A stretch of DNA of 64,000 bases. It comes from a candidate division KSB1 bacterium (GTDB lineage Bacteria > Electryoneota > RPQS01). Position numbers and translations under genes: made by a program. The DNA lies in contig JACRMR010000012.1 in NCBI GenBank assembly GCA_016214895.1, positions 233,142 to 297,141 of the forward strand, in the 5' to 3' direction. Below the pieces are notes generated by a model that was not told the DNA's origin, made no database searches, and worked only from the letters and a program-made list of their open reading frames with translations. This document shows positions 24,461-33,216 of this stretch, one piece after another (the stretch's first letter is position 1; the number at the start of each line of letters is the position of its first letter).

Positions 24461-27021
24461 GACTCTTTTGCCTAACCGCCGCGCTGCTGATCGCGTTCGC
24501 CGCCAGGGGCCTCGCGGCCGAGCAGCTCGATCTGAACGCGGCTACACTCCAGCAGCTTCAGTCGCTGCCGTTGAGCGCGGAGCAGGTCGATCAAATCTGG
24601 CAACGGCTGCTCTATGAGGGGCCGTTCAAGTCGATCTTCGAGGTCGAAGAGCTGTCCACGATCGATCCGGCCACGCTCAAGGAACTCAAGGAGCGGGTGC
24701 GCGTAAATCCGCCGCGACCGGGTGAGGATCGCGGCCAGCGGATCGAGGATGCCTATTATCGCATCGAGAATCTCGGGACCGAAGAGGGCACCAACGTGGG
24801 TCTGGTCGATGAGTGGATCGATCGGCTGCTGGAACCCATGAATGTGAATGAGGCGACGCTCGATGAATTGATGGATTTGCAGAATGTCTCGCCCGCGGAT
24901 GCCGTGGCGATCTACAATCAGGTCCAGCGACAGGGAGCGATTCGCGGAAGCCGCGACCTGCGTGCCGTGCCCGGTCTCTCGGATTGGGGCTATCGCAATG
25001 CACGCAACTACATCGGTTATGAGGAGACGCGGCTGCAACGCAGGCTCCACGGCAACTATACGTTTCGCGCCTATAACACGCCGTACTTCGCCGACGAAGA
25101 GTTGGCGATCGATCCGGCGGAGCTCGTCGATCCCAAGCCGGATGTGAGCCATAAGCTCCGCCTCAACTATAATCATCAATTCAAGGGCGGCATGCTCTGG
25201 CATCGCGGCCTGGGCGAACGCACGCATTACGCGAGCGAGGAAGGCTTCCGTGTTCCCGAGGCCAAGTGGTTTGTCGGAACGGAGAAACGCAAGCTCGGTC
25301 CGCTCCGCCTCGATCGCATTTACGCAGGTGACTATCAAGTCTCCTTCGGCCAGGGCGTGTCGATGGAGAGCGGCGATTACTTCTCGCCGCGCTATTCGGG
25401 ATTCGGTTTCGACAAACGCATTACCGGCGTCGCACCCGATCTGTCGCGCGCGCGCGAGTTTACCTTGCATGGCATTGCGTTCGAGTCCACCCTGGGCAAG
25501 CTCAAAGCCGTCGGCTTCGCCTCAAACCGGCGCAAAGACGCGATTCTCAATCCCGACGGCTCCCTGAACCGGTTGATCTCGCTGAATCCGCGAACGGATG
25601 AAGATGCGTACCCGATGCGGTACAAACTTGAAAACGGAGATACGGTCACGATTCCGGCGTTCGAAGGAACGCAGTCCATGATCAACTCCGTCCGCGAAGT
25701 CGCCGTCGGGGGTGAGTTGGCCGTTCGGCCGTGGCCCGGCACATCGCTGGGCCTGATCGCGACGCAGTTCATGTATGATCGGCCGTTGAAACCGGAATTC
25801 GGTCAGGGCTATTTCTTCAATGCCGTCACCGATATGGGCATTGATACCGTCGTCGAGGTGTATCCGGTGATCGATCCGCAAGAGCGCGATGAGATCGTCG
25901 ATAACGAGGTCAATCCCGAAGTCACGAACGGTTTTCGATCCACGAACGGCTCCGCGCTGTGGTTGAATTCGCGCTCCGTACGCCGCGTGTTCGGGCTGGA
26001 CGTAATGTCCGTCATCAAGAACTATACCTGGCAATTCGAGTACGCCGAACTCGAGCACACGGGTGCTGCGTTTGCCGCCGGCGATGACCCGCATGCACTC
26101 GTCACGCTGTTGCACGCGCAGTGGAATTCACTGAGCGTGCTCGCGCTCTATCGCGATTACGATATCGGATACGACAATCCGTACTCGCGCGGATTCGCCA
26201 ACTACTCCCGCTACAAGGGCACGACTTACGAGGATGAGTTCTACCTGTCGAATCCGGTCTTCGCGCAGCTGCAACGTAATTCCGCCGTGCCGCAAGCGGA
26301 GCGCGGGGTCTTTCTGGAGAGCCGCTATCAGGTGGCGCGGCCGCTGGTGGTCGATGCGGAGATGGACAACTGGACGCGCGTCGCCGACCAGGCGGACTAT
26401 TACCGATGGGTGGCAAAGATCGCCTATCGCCCGGTCTGGCCGATTGTCCTGCGCGTGCGCCAGAAGCTGCAAGGTCGCTGGAACTTCGAGCCCGCGCGGG
26501 AGACGGGATTCCAGACTTATGAGAGCCGCCTGACGCTCGAATACCGACTGTCCCGCTTCGACAATTTGCAGTTGCTGTACACCAACGGCTACACGCGCTT
26601 TACGCCGCGTCCGCGACTCGTCGGCGAGGTCGATCCGACCGGCCAGTCGCCGATCGATGCGCAGGCGGCTTCGCCCGCCGAAGCGATGGGCGCGCAGGTT
26701 ACGCACAATTTCTCGAGCAATCTCCGCGCGCGCGCCGCCTGGATCATGTACGACGGCTTCTTCTGGAATTTCGAGGACACCGATTTCACCGTGCTGGACG
26801 GCAAGTCCGCACGCTGGTGGCTGGCAATTTCGAGCCGAGTTTCCGACGCAATGTCGTTCCGCTTCAAACTCACCGGCGACACCGGCTGGCCACACACCTG
26901 GGTGCAGGCGCGCGACAGCAACGAATATCCGCCGGCGCCGGTGCCGGGGCATAATTACGCCGCGGATAATGTGGTGAAGAGTTCACTCGCGTTCCGCATT
27001 CAAGTCGATTATCTGTTTTGA
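24457..27021 (+). CDS. Helix-hairpin-helix protein with predicted outer-membrane barrel
   Basis: About 854 residues. The signal peptide (LFCLTAALLIAFAARGLAA) is followed by two ComEA-type helix-hairpin-helix segments: LDLNAATLQQLQSLPLSAEQVDQI (about residues 26-75) and MNVNEATLDELMDLQNVSPADAVAI (about 130-175), the second with a VPGLSDWGYR motif. From about residue 200 onward the sequence is a long run of amphipathic strands with aromatic girdles, ending KSSLAFRIQVDYLF, as in 20+ strand barrels. This HhH-plus-barrel architecture recurs in FCB candidate phyla but has no defined function. ATG at 24457 overlaps the upstream stop. Confidence 0.75.
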   Translation: MRLFCLTAALLIAFAARGLAAEQLDLNAATLQQLQSLPLSAEQVDQIWQRLLYEGPFKSIFEVEELSTIDPATLKELKERVRVNPPRPGEDRGQRIEDAYYRIENLGTEEGTNVGLVDEWIDRLLEPMNVNEATLDELMDLQNVSPADAVAIYNQVQRQGAIRGSRDLRAVPGLSDWGYRNARNYIGYEETRLQRRLHGNYTFRAYNTPYFADEELAIDPAELVDPKPDVSHKLRLNYNHQFKGGMLWHRGLGERTHYASEEGFRVPEAKWFVGTEKRKLGPLRLDRIYAGDYQVSFGQGVSMESGDYFSPRYSGFGFDKRITGVAPDLSRAREFTLHGIAFESTLGKLKAVGFASNRRKDAILNPDGSLNRLISLNPRTDEDAYPMRYKLENGDTVTIPAFEGTQSMINSVREVAVGGELAVRPWPGTSLGLIATQFMYDRPLKPEFGQGYFFNAVTDMGIDTVVEVYPVIDPQERDEIVDNEVNPEVTNGFRSTNGSALWLNSRSVRRVFGLDVMSVIKNYTWQFEYAELEHTGAAFAAGDDPHALVTLLHAQWNSLSVLALYRDYDIGYDNPYSRGFANYSRYKGTTYEDEFYLSNPVFAQLQRNSAVPQAERGVFLESRYQVARPLVVDAEMDNWTRVADQADYYRWVAKIAYRPVWPIVLRVRQKLQGRWNFEPARETGFQTYESRLTLEYRLSRFDNLQLLYTNGYTRFTPRPRLVGEVDPTGQSPIDAQAASPAEAMGAQVTHNFSSNLRARAAWIMYDGFFWNFEDTDFTVLDGKSARWWLAISSRVSDAMSFRFKLTGDTGWPHTWVQARDSNEYPPAPVPGHNYAADNVVKSSLAFRIQVDYLF

Positions 27022-27890
27022 TTCACGGACGCGCGAGGGACAGGCGAAAGCCGCCGCAGGCGGCGGCGCGAGCAGCACCCGCCAAGAAAAGCCTCGGCCA
27101 GTGCTTTCTGGTCGAGACCGGGTACGCGGCGCAGATTGTCGATGCGCTGAATCTTGCGAGCGGTGATACTGTACTGGAAATCGGACCGGGGCGCGGAGTA
27201 CTTTCCCACGAGCTGGTCCGCAAACCGTGCCAGGTGGTCGCGGTCGAGATCGATAACCGGTTGATCGCTCCGCTGGCGGCACAATTCGCCAGTCACGCGA
27301 ACTTCGAACTGCGTCACGAAGATTTTCTGGACACCGACTTTGCGGCGGTGCTCAAGTCCGGTGATCAAAACAAGGTCGTGGGCAATCTGCCGTATCATCT
27401 CGCGGCCGAGGTGTTGTACAAGTTGATGGTGCATGTCCGCAGGGCGCGCACCGATCCGTCGCTGCCGTGGATCGACTGCGCCGTGCTTATGATGCAGCGG
27501 GAAGTCGCGGACCGCGTGACGGCGCGCCCCGGGACCAAGGCCTGGGGAAAGCTGTCGGTGTTCGCGCAGCTTGAGGCGAATTGCTATCCCGTGCTGACCG
27601 TGCCGGCCAGCGCCTTTCGACCGGAACCGCAGGTGGACGGCGGCGTGATCCGCCTCGATTTCCTGCGAATTCCGCCCGCGCTGCCGTACGACATGCCACT
27701 ACTGGAGCGGATCGTGCGGTGGTGCTTTCATCAGCGGCGGAAGATGCTCAAGAGTACGCTGTCGGAACTGGCCGGGGTGCATCCGCACTGGCAGAAGTGC
27801 GAACTCGACTTCACGCGCCGGCCGGAAACGCTGACACCGCAGGAGTGGGTGCGCCTGAGCGATGTCGTCAGCGCGGCGGCCGCGCGCTAA
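27018..27890 (+). CDS. rsmA: 16S rRNA dimethyladenosine transferase RsmA/KsgA
   Basis: A 290-residue methyltransferase with KKSLGQCFL, the SAM motif VLEIGPGRGVLS (about residues 55-66), and the catalytic NLPYHLA motif. It dimethylates A1518/A1519 of 16S rRNA. The only start compatible with the coupling is TTG at 27018, overlapping the preceding stop by 4 bp. The N-terminal about 22 residues are basic and low in complexity (RARDRRKPPQAAARAA), longer than usual. Confidence 0.94.
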   Translation: MIHGRARDRRKPPQAAARAAPAKKSLGQCFLVETGYAAQIVDALNLASGDTVLEIGPGRGVLSHELVRKPCQVVAVEIDNRLIAPLAAQFASHANFELRHEDFLDTDFAAVLKSGDQNKVVGNLPYHLAAEVLYKLMVHVRRARTDPSLPWIDCAVLMMQREVADRVTARPGTKAWGKLSVFAQLEANCYPVLTVPASAFRPEPQVDGGVIRLDFLRIPPALPYDMPLLERIVRWCFHQRRKMLKSTLSELAGVHPHWQKCELDFTRRPETLTPQEWVRLSDVVSAAAAR

Positions 27891-27896
27891 CAGGTT

Positions 27897-28664
27897 ATGC
27901 CGACGCTGCTCCGCACAACCGGAATCGTGCTGCGGAATATTCCGCACGGTGAAACCTCGGTCATCTTGACCGTCTTCACGCGCGAATACGGAAAACTCGG
28001 TCTGATGGTCAAGGGCGCCCGGGCAAAGAAGAAGACCGGGTCGAACGCGGGGCTGGAGGTCTTCACCGAGGCTCAATTCGTCGCCTACGTGAAAAGCACG
28101 CGCGAGTTGCAGCTCGTCAAGGAATGGTCCATCGATCGCCCGCGGCTCGGACTGCGTACAGATTTCACATTGCTCGCCGTGGCAAGCTCGGTGATCGAGC
28201 TGCTGACCAGATCGACGCGCGAGAATGACGCATTGCCCGCGCTGTACGACGCGGCCGCATCCGTACTGGCGGCGCTGGACATTCGCCCCGCGAATCCCCT
28301 GCCGCTGCTCTGGAGATTCGAACTCGAATTGCATCGTGTGCTCGGGTTTCAATTGCAGCTCGCGACCTGCGGCGAATCTGGTCGCACGCTAATTCCGCCG
28401 TTTTCCGGCGGCCTGCGCTACCGAATCCAGGACGGCGCGTTCCTGCATCCGACCGTCGATCCGCGCGCGAATCGTGACGGCGAGTTGTCGCCCGAAGCCT
28501 TCGCGCTACTGGCGCGTTTACCGGAGGCCTCCGCCGAGTTCGCGGCGAGGATCACCGTCAATTCGCGTGTTACAGCCGAACTAAATCACTTTCTCGCACA
28601 GTATGTCGAGGCGCACCTGCCGGTGAAGGGTCACTTGCGGTCGCTCGACGCGCTTAACTGGTAG
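27897..28664 (+). CDS. recO: DNA repair protein RecO
   Basis: A 255-residue RecO with the N-terminal OB fold (GIVLRNIPHGETSVILTVFTREYGKLGLMVKGARAKKK) and a helical C-terminal part ending VEAHLPVKGHLRSLDALNW. RecO works with RecR to load RecA onto SSB-coated single strands. The zinc-binding cysteines of some RecO proteins are mostly absent (only LATCGESG remains). It starts 6 bp after rsmA, in the same operon. Confidence 0.93.
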   Translation: MPTLLRTTGIVLRNIPHGETSVILTVFTREYGKLGLMVKGARAKKKTGSNAGLEVFTEAQFVAYVKSTRELQLVKEWSIDRPRLGLRTDFTLLAVASSVIELLTRSTRENDALPALYDAAASVLAALDIRPANPLPLLWRFELELHRVLGFQLQLATCGESGRTLIPPFSGGLRYRIQDGAFLHPTVDPRANRDGELSPEAFALLARLPEASAEFAARITVNSRVTAELNHFLAQYVEAHLPVKGHLRSLDALNW

Positions 28665-28719
28665 CGGCGGCGAACGCCGCCTACCGGATCGCTCCTCCCC
28701 TCAGATTGTAACCGAAAGC

Positions 28720-30144
28720 ATGGCACAACAGAATCTCATGGATAAGGTCGTCAGCCTCTGCAAGCGGCGCGGCTTTGTCTTTCAGTCCTCGGAAATCTAT
28801 GGCGGCTTGTCCTCAACCTGGGATTATGGCCCGTACGGGATTGCGCTGAAAAACAATATCGCCGCGTTCTGGTGGCGCGAGATGACGCAGTTGCACGACA
28901 ACATCGTCGGCATCGACGCTGCGATTCTGATGCACCCGCGGGTGTGGGAAGCATCAGGACACGTTGCCGGATTTGTCGATCCGCTGGTCGATTGCAAGCA
29001 GTGCAAGGCACGGTTCAAGGCACAGGATCTGGTGAAGAACTGGCGGGTGAAGCGGAAGCTGGCGGCGCTGATGGACGGCGGGGATATTCCGGAGGGCGGC
29101 GAGGGGGATATCGAACACCTGAAGCAGCTGCGCTGGAGCGAGGCGCTCTGCCCGTCCTGCGGAACGAAAGGCACGCTGACGGAGCCGCGATTGTTCAATC
29201 TGATGCTGCGCACGTGGCTGGGCCCCGTGGAAGAGACCTCGGCGCAGGTGTACTTGCGACCGGAGACGGCGCAGGGCATCTACGTCAACTATATGAACGT
29301 GACGAACACCGCGCGCGTGAAGATTCCGTTCGGGATCGCGCAGATCGGAAAGGCGTTCCGCAATGAGATCACGCCGGGGAATTTCATTTTCCGCACGCGC
29401 GAATTCGAGCAGATGGAGATGCAGTTCTTCGTGAAGCCGGGCGACGACTCGAAGTGGCTGCAGAGCTGGCGCGACGAGCGCTTCAACTACTATCTGAAAC
29501 TCGGAATTCGCAAGGAAAAGCTGCGGCTGCATCAGCACACGAAAGAGGAGCTGGCGCATTATGCGGCTGACGCATACGATATCGAATATGAGTTTCCGTT
29601 CGGCTGGCAAGAACTGGAAGGTATCCACAATCGTACGGACTTCGACTTGAAGCGGCATGCCGAGTTTTCGGGAAAGGACTTGAACTATTTCGAGGAAGAG
29701 TCCAAAGAGCGCTATGTGCCGTACATCGTGGAGACCTCGGCGGGATTGAACCGCACGCTGCTCGTCACGCTGCTCGATGCGTATGAAGAAGATGTGCAAG
29801 AGGGCGAGGCGCGGACGGTGCTGCATCTGTCGCCGGCGATTGCACCGATTAAGGTCGGCGTGTTTTCGCTGGTGAAGAAGGATGGATTGGCGGAGATCGC
29901 GGAGAATATCGCCAGCGATTTGCGTAGAACATGCACGGTGTTCACAGACCAGCAGGGCTCGATCGGACGCCGCTATCGCCGGATGGACGAGATTGGCACG
30001 CCGTGGGGGATCACCGTGGATTATCAGACGAAGGAAGATCAGACCGTGACGCTGCGCGACCGCGATTCGCTCGAGCAAATTCGGGTTACGGCGTCGCAGT
30101 TGCCGGAGTTGATCCGGCGGAAGCTCGAAGCCGCTCACGCATGA
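28720..30144 (+). CDS. glyS: Glycyl-tRNA synthetase, alpha2 type
   Basis: A 474-residue class II enzyme: KRRGFVFQSSEIYGGLSSTWDYGPYGIALKNN at the N-terminus, motif 2 RNEITPGNFIFRTREFEQMEMQFF, motif 3 near GLNRTLLVTLLDAY, and the C-terminal anticodon-binding domain (APIKVGVFSLVKKDGLAE). This is the single-chain dimeric type (GlyQS), not the alpha2beta2 type. A CxxC-like pair lies in VDCKQCKARF and LCPSCGTKG. It overlaps the next gene by 4 bp (ATGA). Confidence 0.96.
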   Translation: MAQQNLMDKVVSLCKRRGFVFQSSEIYGGLSSTWDYGPYGIALKNNIAAFWWREMTQLHDNIVGIDAAILMHPRVWEASGHVAGFVDPLVDCKQCKARFKAQDLVKNWRVKRKLAALMDGGDIPEGGEGDIEHLKQLRWSEALCPSCGTKGTLTEPRLFNLMLRTWLGPVEETSAQVYLRPETAQGIYVNYMNVTNTARVKIPFGIAQIGKAFRNEITPGNFIFRTREFEQMEMQFFVKPGDDSKWLQSWRDERFNYYLKLGIRKEKLRLHQHTKEELAHYAADAYDIEYEFPFGWQELEGIHNRTDFDLKRHAEFSGKDLNYFEEESKERYVPYIVETSAGLNRTLLVTLLDAYEEDVQEGEARTVLHLSPAIAPIKVGVFSLVKKDGLAEIAENIASDLRRTCTVFTDQQGSIGRRYRRMDEIGTPWGITVDYQTKEDQTVTLRDRDSLEQIRVTASQLPELIRRKLEAAHA

Positions 30145-30884
30145 GTGTGAGCACTCCGCTGTCGCGGGAGTTTGAGCGGCGTGGTCGTTGGTTGTTTCGC
30201 TGGCGAAGCTACTTGCCGCTGTTGTTGCTGCCGCCGGCGGCGGCGGCCATGTGGTCTCAGCAGAAGCTGGGCCGGTTGCAGGGAACCGCGGACACGGTGT
30301 ATCAGATGTCGTGCTTGCTGATCGCGCTGAGCGGGGTCGTGATCCGCGCGATCGCGATTGGCTACGCGCAACCCGGAACCTCCGGACGAAATACGCGAGA
30401 GCAGATCGCGGACCATCTGAATACGAGCGGCTTGTACTCCGTGTGCCGGCATCCGCTCTATCTTGGCAACGTGGTGATGTTTACCGGACTCGTGATGTTC
30501 ACGCAGTCCGTTTTTTTCATCCTGTTCGCGGTGTTTGCTTATTGGATGTACTACGAGCGGATCGCCGCGGCCGAGGAGCGATATCTCACGGATAAGTTCG
30601 GCGAGGTGTATGTGAAGTGGGGGGAGCAGACGTCGTTCATGGTGCCGCGGCTTGCTCGTTGGCGACGACCGCAGTATCGGTTCAGTTTTCGGGCGGCGTT
30701 TCGCGGAGAGGTGTACGGACTGGCGGCATTGGGGGCTTCGTTCTTCGCGTTGGAGATGCTGCGAAGCGGATTTGCCGGCAACTGGACGGGGTTTAGCACG
30801 ATGTGGAGTACGGTCCTGGCGATATCGCTCGTCTTGTGGATGGTCGGCAGGTTTTTGAGGAAGTACACCAAGATTCTCGGATAG
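30141..30884 (+). CDS. Isoprenylcysteine methyltransferase-like / PEMT-type membrane methyltransferase
   Basis: 247 residues with about five membrane helices. The cofactor-binding motif of the ICMT/PEMT family is visible: SGLYSVCRHPLYLGNVVMFTG, then AAEERYLTDKFGEVYVKW. These enzymes methylate lipids, quinones or protein C-termini; the substrate cannot be told here. Translationally coupled to glyS and last in the plus-strand run. The C-terminal half has extra hydrophobic segments beyond the core family. Confidence 0.75.
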   Translation: MSVSTPLSREFERRGRWLFRWRSYLPLLLLPPAAAAMWSQQKLGRLQGTADTVYQMSCLLIALSGVVIRAIAIGYAQPGTSGRNTREQIADHLNTSGLYSVCRHPLYLGNVVMFTGLVMFTQSVFFILFAVFAYWMYYERIAAAEERYLTDKFGEVYVKWGEQTSFMVPRLARWRRPQYRFSFRAAFRGEVYGLAALGASFFALEMLRSGFAGNWTGFSTMWSTVLAISLVLWMVGRFLRKYTKILG

Positions 30885-30955
30885 GCGACGATGATCTACT
30901 TAGATATGGCAGGCATGGCGGAAATATTTTTTGACCGAACGAACTACCTTACTAC

Positions 30956-30983
30956 AAATCCCGGCTGAAGTTAGCCGGGATTT
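30956..30983. terminator. Terminator-like hairpin after the plus-strand operon
   Basis: An 11-bp perfect stem AAATCCCGGCT with its complement closes a GAAGTT loop, with short T-rich flanks in both directions. It lies 72 bp after the methyltransferase stop. Confidence 0.7.
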
Positions 30984-31519
30984 CTCGTGGTGGGTTTCTG
31001 CCGGTTTGGATAGCTCTTGCCGACCGACCTCCTCCTATTATGCGCAGTTCATGTTTCATGTGTACAATATAAGAAAAATTCTCTTAGATATCAAGCTTTA
31101 TTTTTAATATTTGCGTAATTGATTGATTTTATGGGCAAGTAGTTGTCTCTGGGGCCAGTGGATCGGTCCGGCCCCATCTGAGTTCCCTATGGGCAGAGTG
31201 GTCTCCGTGGACGGAGACGGCTGGTGCGCGAAGGCGCGACCCCCCGGCACCGTTCGATGTGGGGGGAGGGCCGACGCTTCACTCGGGGTGACTCTCCTAT
31301 TCCGGCCGTGTGGTGACGCACGGCTCGGCGGAAACTCCGAGACCCCCCCTGCCCCCCCAAATCGGAATTTGGGGGGGGCGACACTCCGATTCCGGCGCGC
31401 GGAAACTCCGAGACCCCCCCCGGCCCCCCCGCTGAAGCAGGGGGTGATCCCGAGAGCAAAGACGAGGCGACCGTGATGGCCGCCTCGTTCATACTTACTC
31501 GCCTCGCGCGAAAGCGCGA
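30984..31519. other. Gene-free gap with AT-rich island and GC-rich palindromes
   Basis: No supportable gene lies between the convergent ends. Bases about 31040-31130 are strikingly AT-rich for this genome and carry a minus-strand promoter-like pair, TATATT (31066-31071) and TTGATA (31089-31094), 17 bp apart. Bases about 31150-31460 are a mosaic of GC-rich inverted repeats, including a CCCCCCCAAAT...ATTTGGGGGGG hairpin (about 31352-31377) and CCCCCGCTGAAGCAGGGGG (31427-31445). Confidence 0.6.
31299..31330. repeat. GATTCCGG/CTCGGCG palindromic repeat unit
   Basis: Constant ends ATTCCGG and CTCGGCG flank a copy-specific stem (GCCGTGTG / CGCACGGC). It belongs to the family seen best at 57109-57294. 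Confidence 0.65.
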
Positions 31520-31963
31520 TCAGCTCTTCACGACGTCGAGCTTAATCGTCACTACAACTTCGCGATGCAGCTTGATCGGAATGTCGAATTCACCCAAGTG
31601 CTTGATCGGTTCTTCGAGCTGAATCTTGCGGCGATCGATCTCTATACCGCGTTCCTTGATCAGTTCGGCGATATCGGATGACGTGACCGAACCGAACATG
31701 CGATCTTCTTCACCGGTCTGCACGCCTTTCAACAGGCGCAGGCCGTCCAGCTTCGCGCGCAAGTCGCCGGCCTTGCGGCGCTCCTTCATATCCGCGAGCT
31801 GCAGCATCTTCTTTTCATGATCAAGCTTGGAGAGGCTGGCCGTGGTCGCCGCGAACGCGATGCCGCGCGGGATCAAGTAATTGCGCGCGTAACCGGGTTT
31901 GACACTGACCACATCGCCTACATTTCCAAGCGACTGATACTCTTTACGTAAGATAACCTGCAT
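31520..31963 (-). CDS. rplI: 50S ribosomal protein L9
   Basis: 147 residues with the L9 N-terminal signature MQVILRKEYQSLGNVGDVVSVKPGYARNYLIP, the long connecting helix (DHEKKMLQLADMKERRKAGDL) and the C-terminal RNA-binding domain. The start is supported by AAAAGGAAC just upstream on the minus strand. It is the last gene of the rpsF-ssb-rplI cluster; the rpsR gene that usually lies between ssb and rplI is missing. Confidence 0.97.
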   Translation of the reverse strand: MQVILRKEYQSLGNVGDVVSVKPGYARNYLIPRGIAFAATTASLSKLDHEKKMLQLADMKERRKAGDLRAKLDGLRLLKGVQTGEEDRMFGSVTSSDIAELIKERGIEIDRRKIQLEEPIKHLGEFDIPIKLHREVVVTIKLDVVKS

Positions 31964-32058
31964 CGTTCCTTTTCCAGACTATGTTGATGTTGAAAAATGC
32001 AAACGTGAAGCGCGGACGGCGACGACAGGGATTCAGTCAGACAAACCGACCCATCCAA

Positions 32059-32126
32059 CTTCCCCGGAATCCGGGGAAGGACCCGACGCTCCGATTCCGG
32101 GCGCCCGAAGACGGGTGCCTCGGCGG
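32059..32126. repeat. Two adjacent palindromes in the ssb-rplI gap
   Basis: CTTCCCCGG-AAT-CCGGGGAAG (32059-32079) is followed by a GATTCCGG...CTCGGCG family unit (32093-32126) whose inner stem is GGCGCCC/GGGTGCC. They occupy the place where rpsR is normally found. Confidence 0.75.
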
Positions 32127-32150
32127 AGGATACCGATCCGCCGCGACGGG

Positions 32151-32648
32151 TCAGATCTTAATGCCCTTGTAACCGAAGCCGAAGTCGCCCTCCGCGCGGG
32201 CCGGCTCCGGTTCGTGATCCGGCGGCGGGAGTTCGGAGGCATCAACGTGCTCCGTTCCTTCATGATGATTCTCGTAGAACTCGATGTCATCATGATGCGC
32301 CTCGCGGCGATTCAGGAACTGAATCCGACGCGCCTTGATCTCAATCGTGTTACGATTAAACCCGTCTTCCGTCTTCCAACTGCGGCTCTGCAATTCCCCT
32401 TCGACGAGGACTGCACTCCCCTTCCGCAGATTCTCATAGCAGCTTTCCGCCAACTTGTACCACGCGACGACGCCGATGAAACACACATCCTCTTTGATCT
32501 GCCCACTGTTGTCTTTGAACTTCCGATTGCTGGCAATCGTAAAGTTCGCCACCGGCACGCCGCTCGTCGTCGTCCGAAAACTGGGATCCTTGATCAGGTT
32601 TCCGACAATGATCACGCTGTTAATGTCCGGCATGCGCAAGTCAGCCAT
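32151..32648 (-). CDS. ssb: Single-stranded DNA-binding protein
   Basis: 165 residues: an OB fold (SVIIVGNLIKDPSFRTTTSGVPVANFTIASNRKF, FIGVVAWYKLAESCYENLRKGSAVLVEGELQSRSW) followed by a disordered acidic tail. The family normally ends in DDDIPF-like residues, the docking site for repair and replication partners; here the end is GDFGFGYKGIKI. ATG at 32648 follows GGGAGAG; a second Met at residue 6 is possible. Follows rpsF. Confidence 0.95.
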   Translation of the reverse strand: MADLRMPDINSVIIVGNLIKDPSFRTTTSGVPVANFTIASNRKFKDNSGQIKEDVCFIGVVAWYKLAESCYENLRKGSAVLVEGELQSRSWKTEDGFNRNTIEIKARRIQFLNRREAHHDDIEFYENHHEGTEHVDASELPPPDHEPEPARAEGDFGFGYKGIKI

Positions 32649-32741
32649 GGTTCTCTCCCATTGCTTATCCGGGTCAATCGCTTATGAGGTTCTGGTAGGT
32701 TCGGAAAGGTGCCTCGAATGCGGCCGGCAGCCGGGAGCTGT

Positions 32742-33191
32742 CTACTCTGTTTCGACTTCCGGAGTCGGCTCCGGAACGATATCGTCCACCGGGAGTTCTT
32801 CGACAATCGCGGCCTCGCCGGTCGGCGCGACCTCGCCGTCCGGAATCGAAGCCGGAGCGGTAGCGCCCAGCGTGCGAACCGCCTCCGCGTCGATTTCCGG
32901 CGCACGAGCAGCGGGCAACAGAGTAATCAAATGACGGATGACCGTGGGGCTGATGCGCACCAGGCGATCAAGCTCCGCCACGGCGGCGGTGTTCAGATCG
33001 AACATCGCGAGCGCATAATAGCCGTATTGACGACCACGGATTTCGTAGGTCAAGCGACGCTTGCCCCAACGCTCCCAACGACGGGTTGTGCCGTCCGCCG
33101 CAATAATCTCCTGAAATCGACGCAACTCGGTCTCAATCTGCTCATTCTCGAGGTTCGGATCGAACACCAGCACCAGTTCGTACGTATGCAT
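32742..33191 (-). CDS. rpsF: 30S ribosomal protein S6 with acidic C-terminal extension
   Basis: 149 residues. Residues 1-95 are the S6 ferredoxin-like fold (YELVLVFDPNLENEQIE, WGKRRLTYEIRGRQYGYYALAMF). About 50 extra residues, rich in Glu, Pro and Ala, follow (VAPTGEAAIVEELPVDDIV). S6 pairs with S18 on the 30S platform. It heads the rpsF-ssb-rplI cluster and follows pth after 25 bp. Confidence 0.96.
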   Translation of the reverse strand: MHTYELVLVFDPNLENEQIETELRRFQEIIAADGTTRRWERWGKRRLTYEIRGRQYGYYALAMFDLNTAAVAELDRLVRISPTVIRHLITLLPAARAPEIDAEAVRTLGATAPASIPDGEVAPTGEAAIVEELPVDDIVPEPTPEVETE

Positions 33192-33216
33192 CTTGTTTCT
33201 GGGACTCCCTGTGGAC

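Noticed and set aside
31123..31476. A 117-codon frame in the 31-kb gap
   Set aside because: It runs through GC-rich palindromes with Gly/Pro/Arg-rich nonsense composition and lacks a ribosome-binding site.
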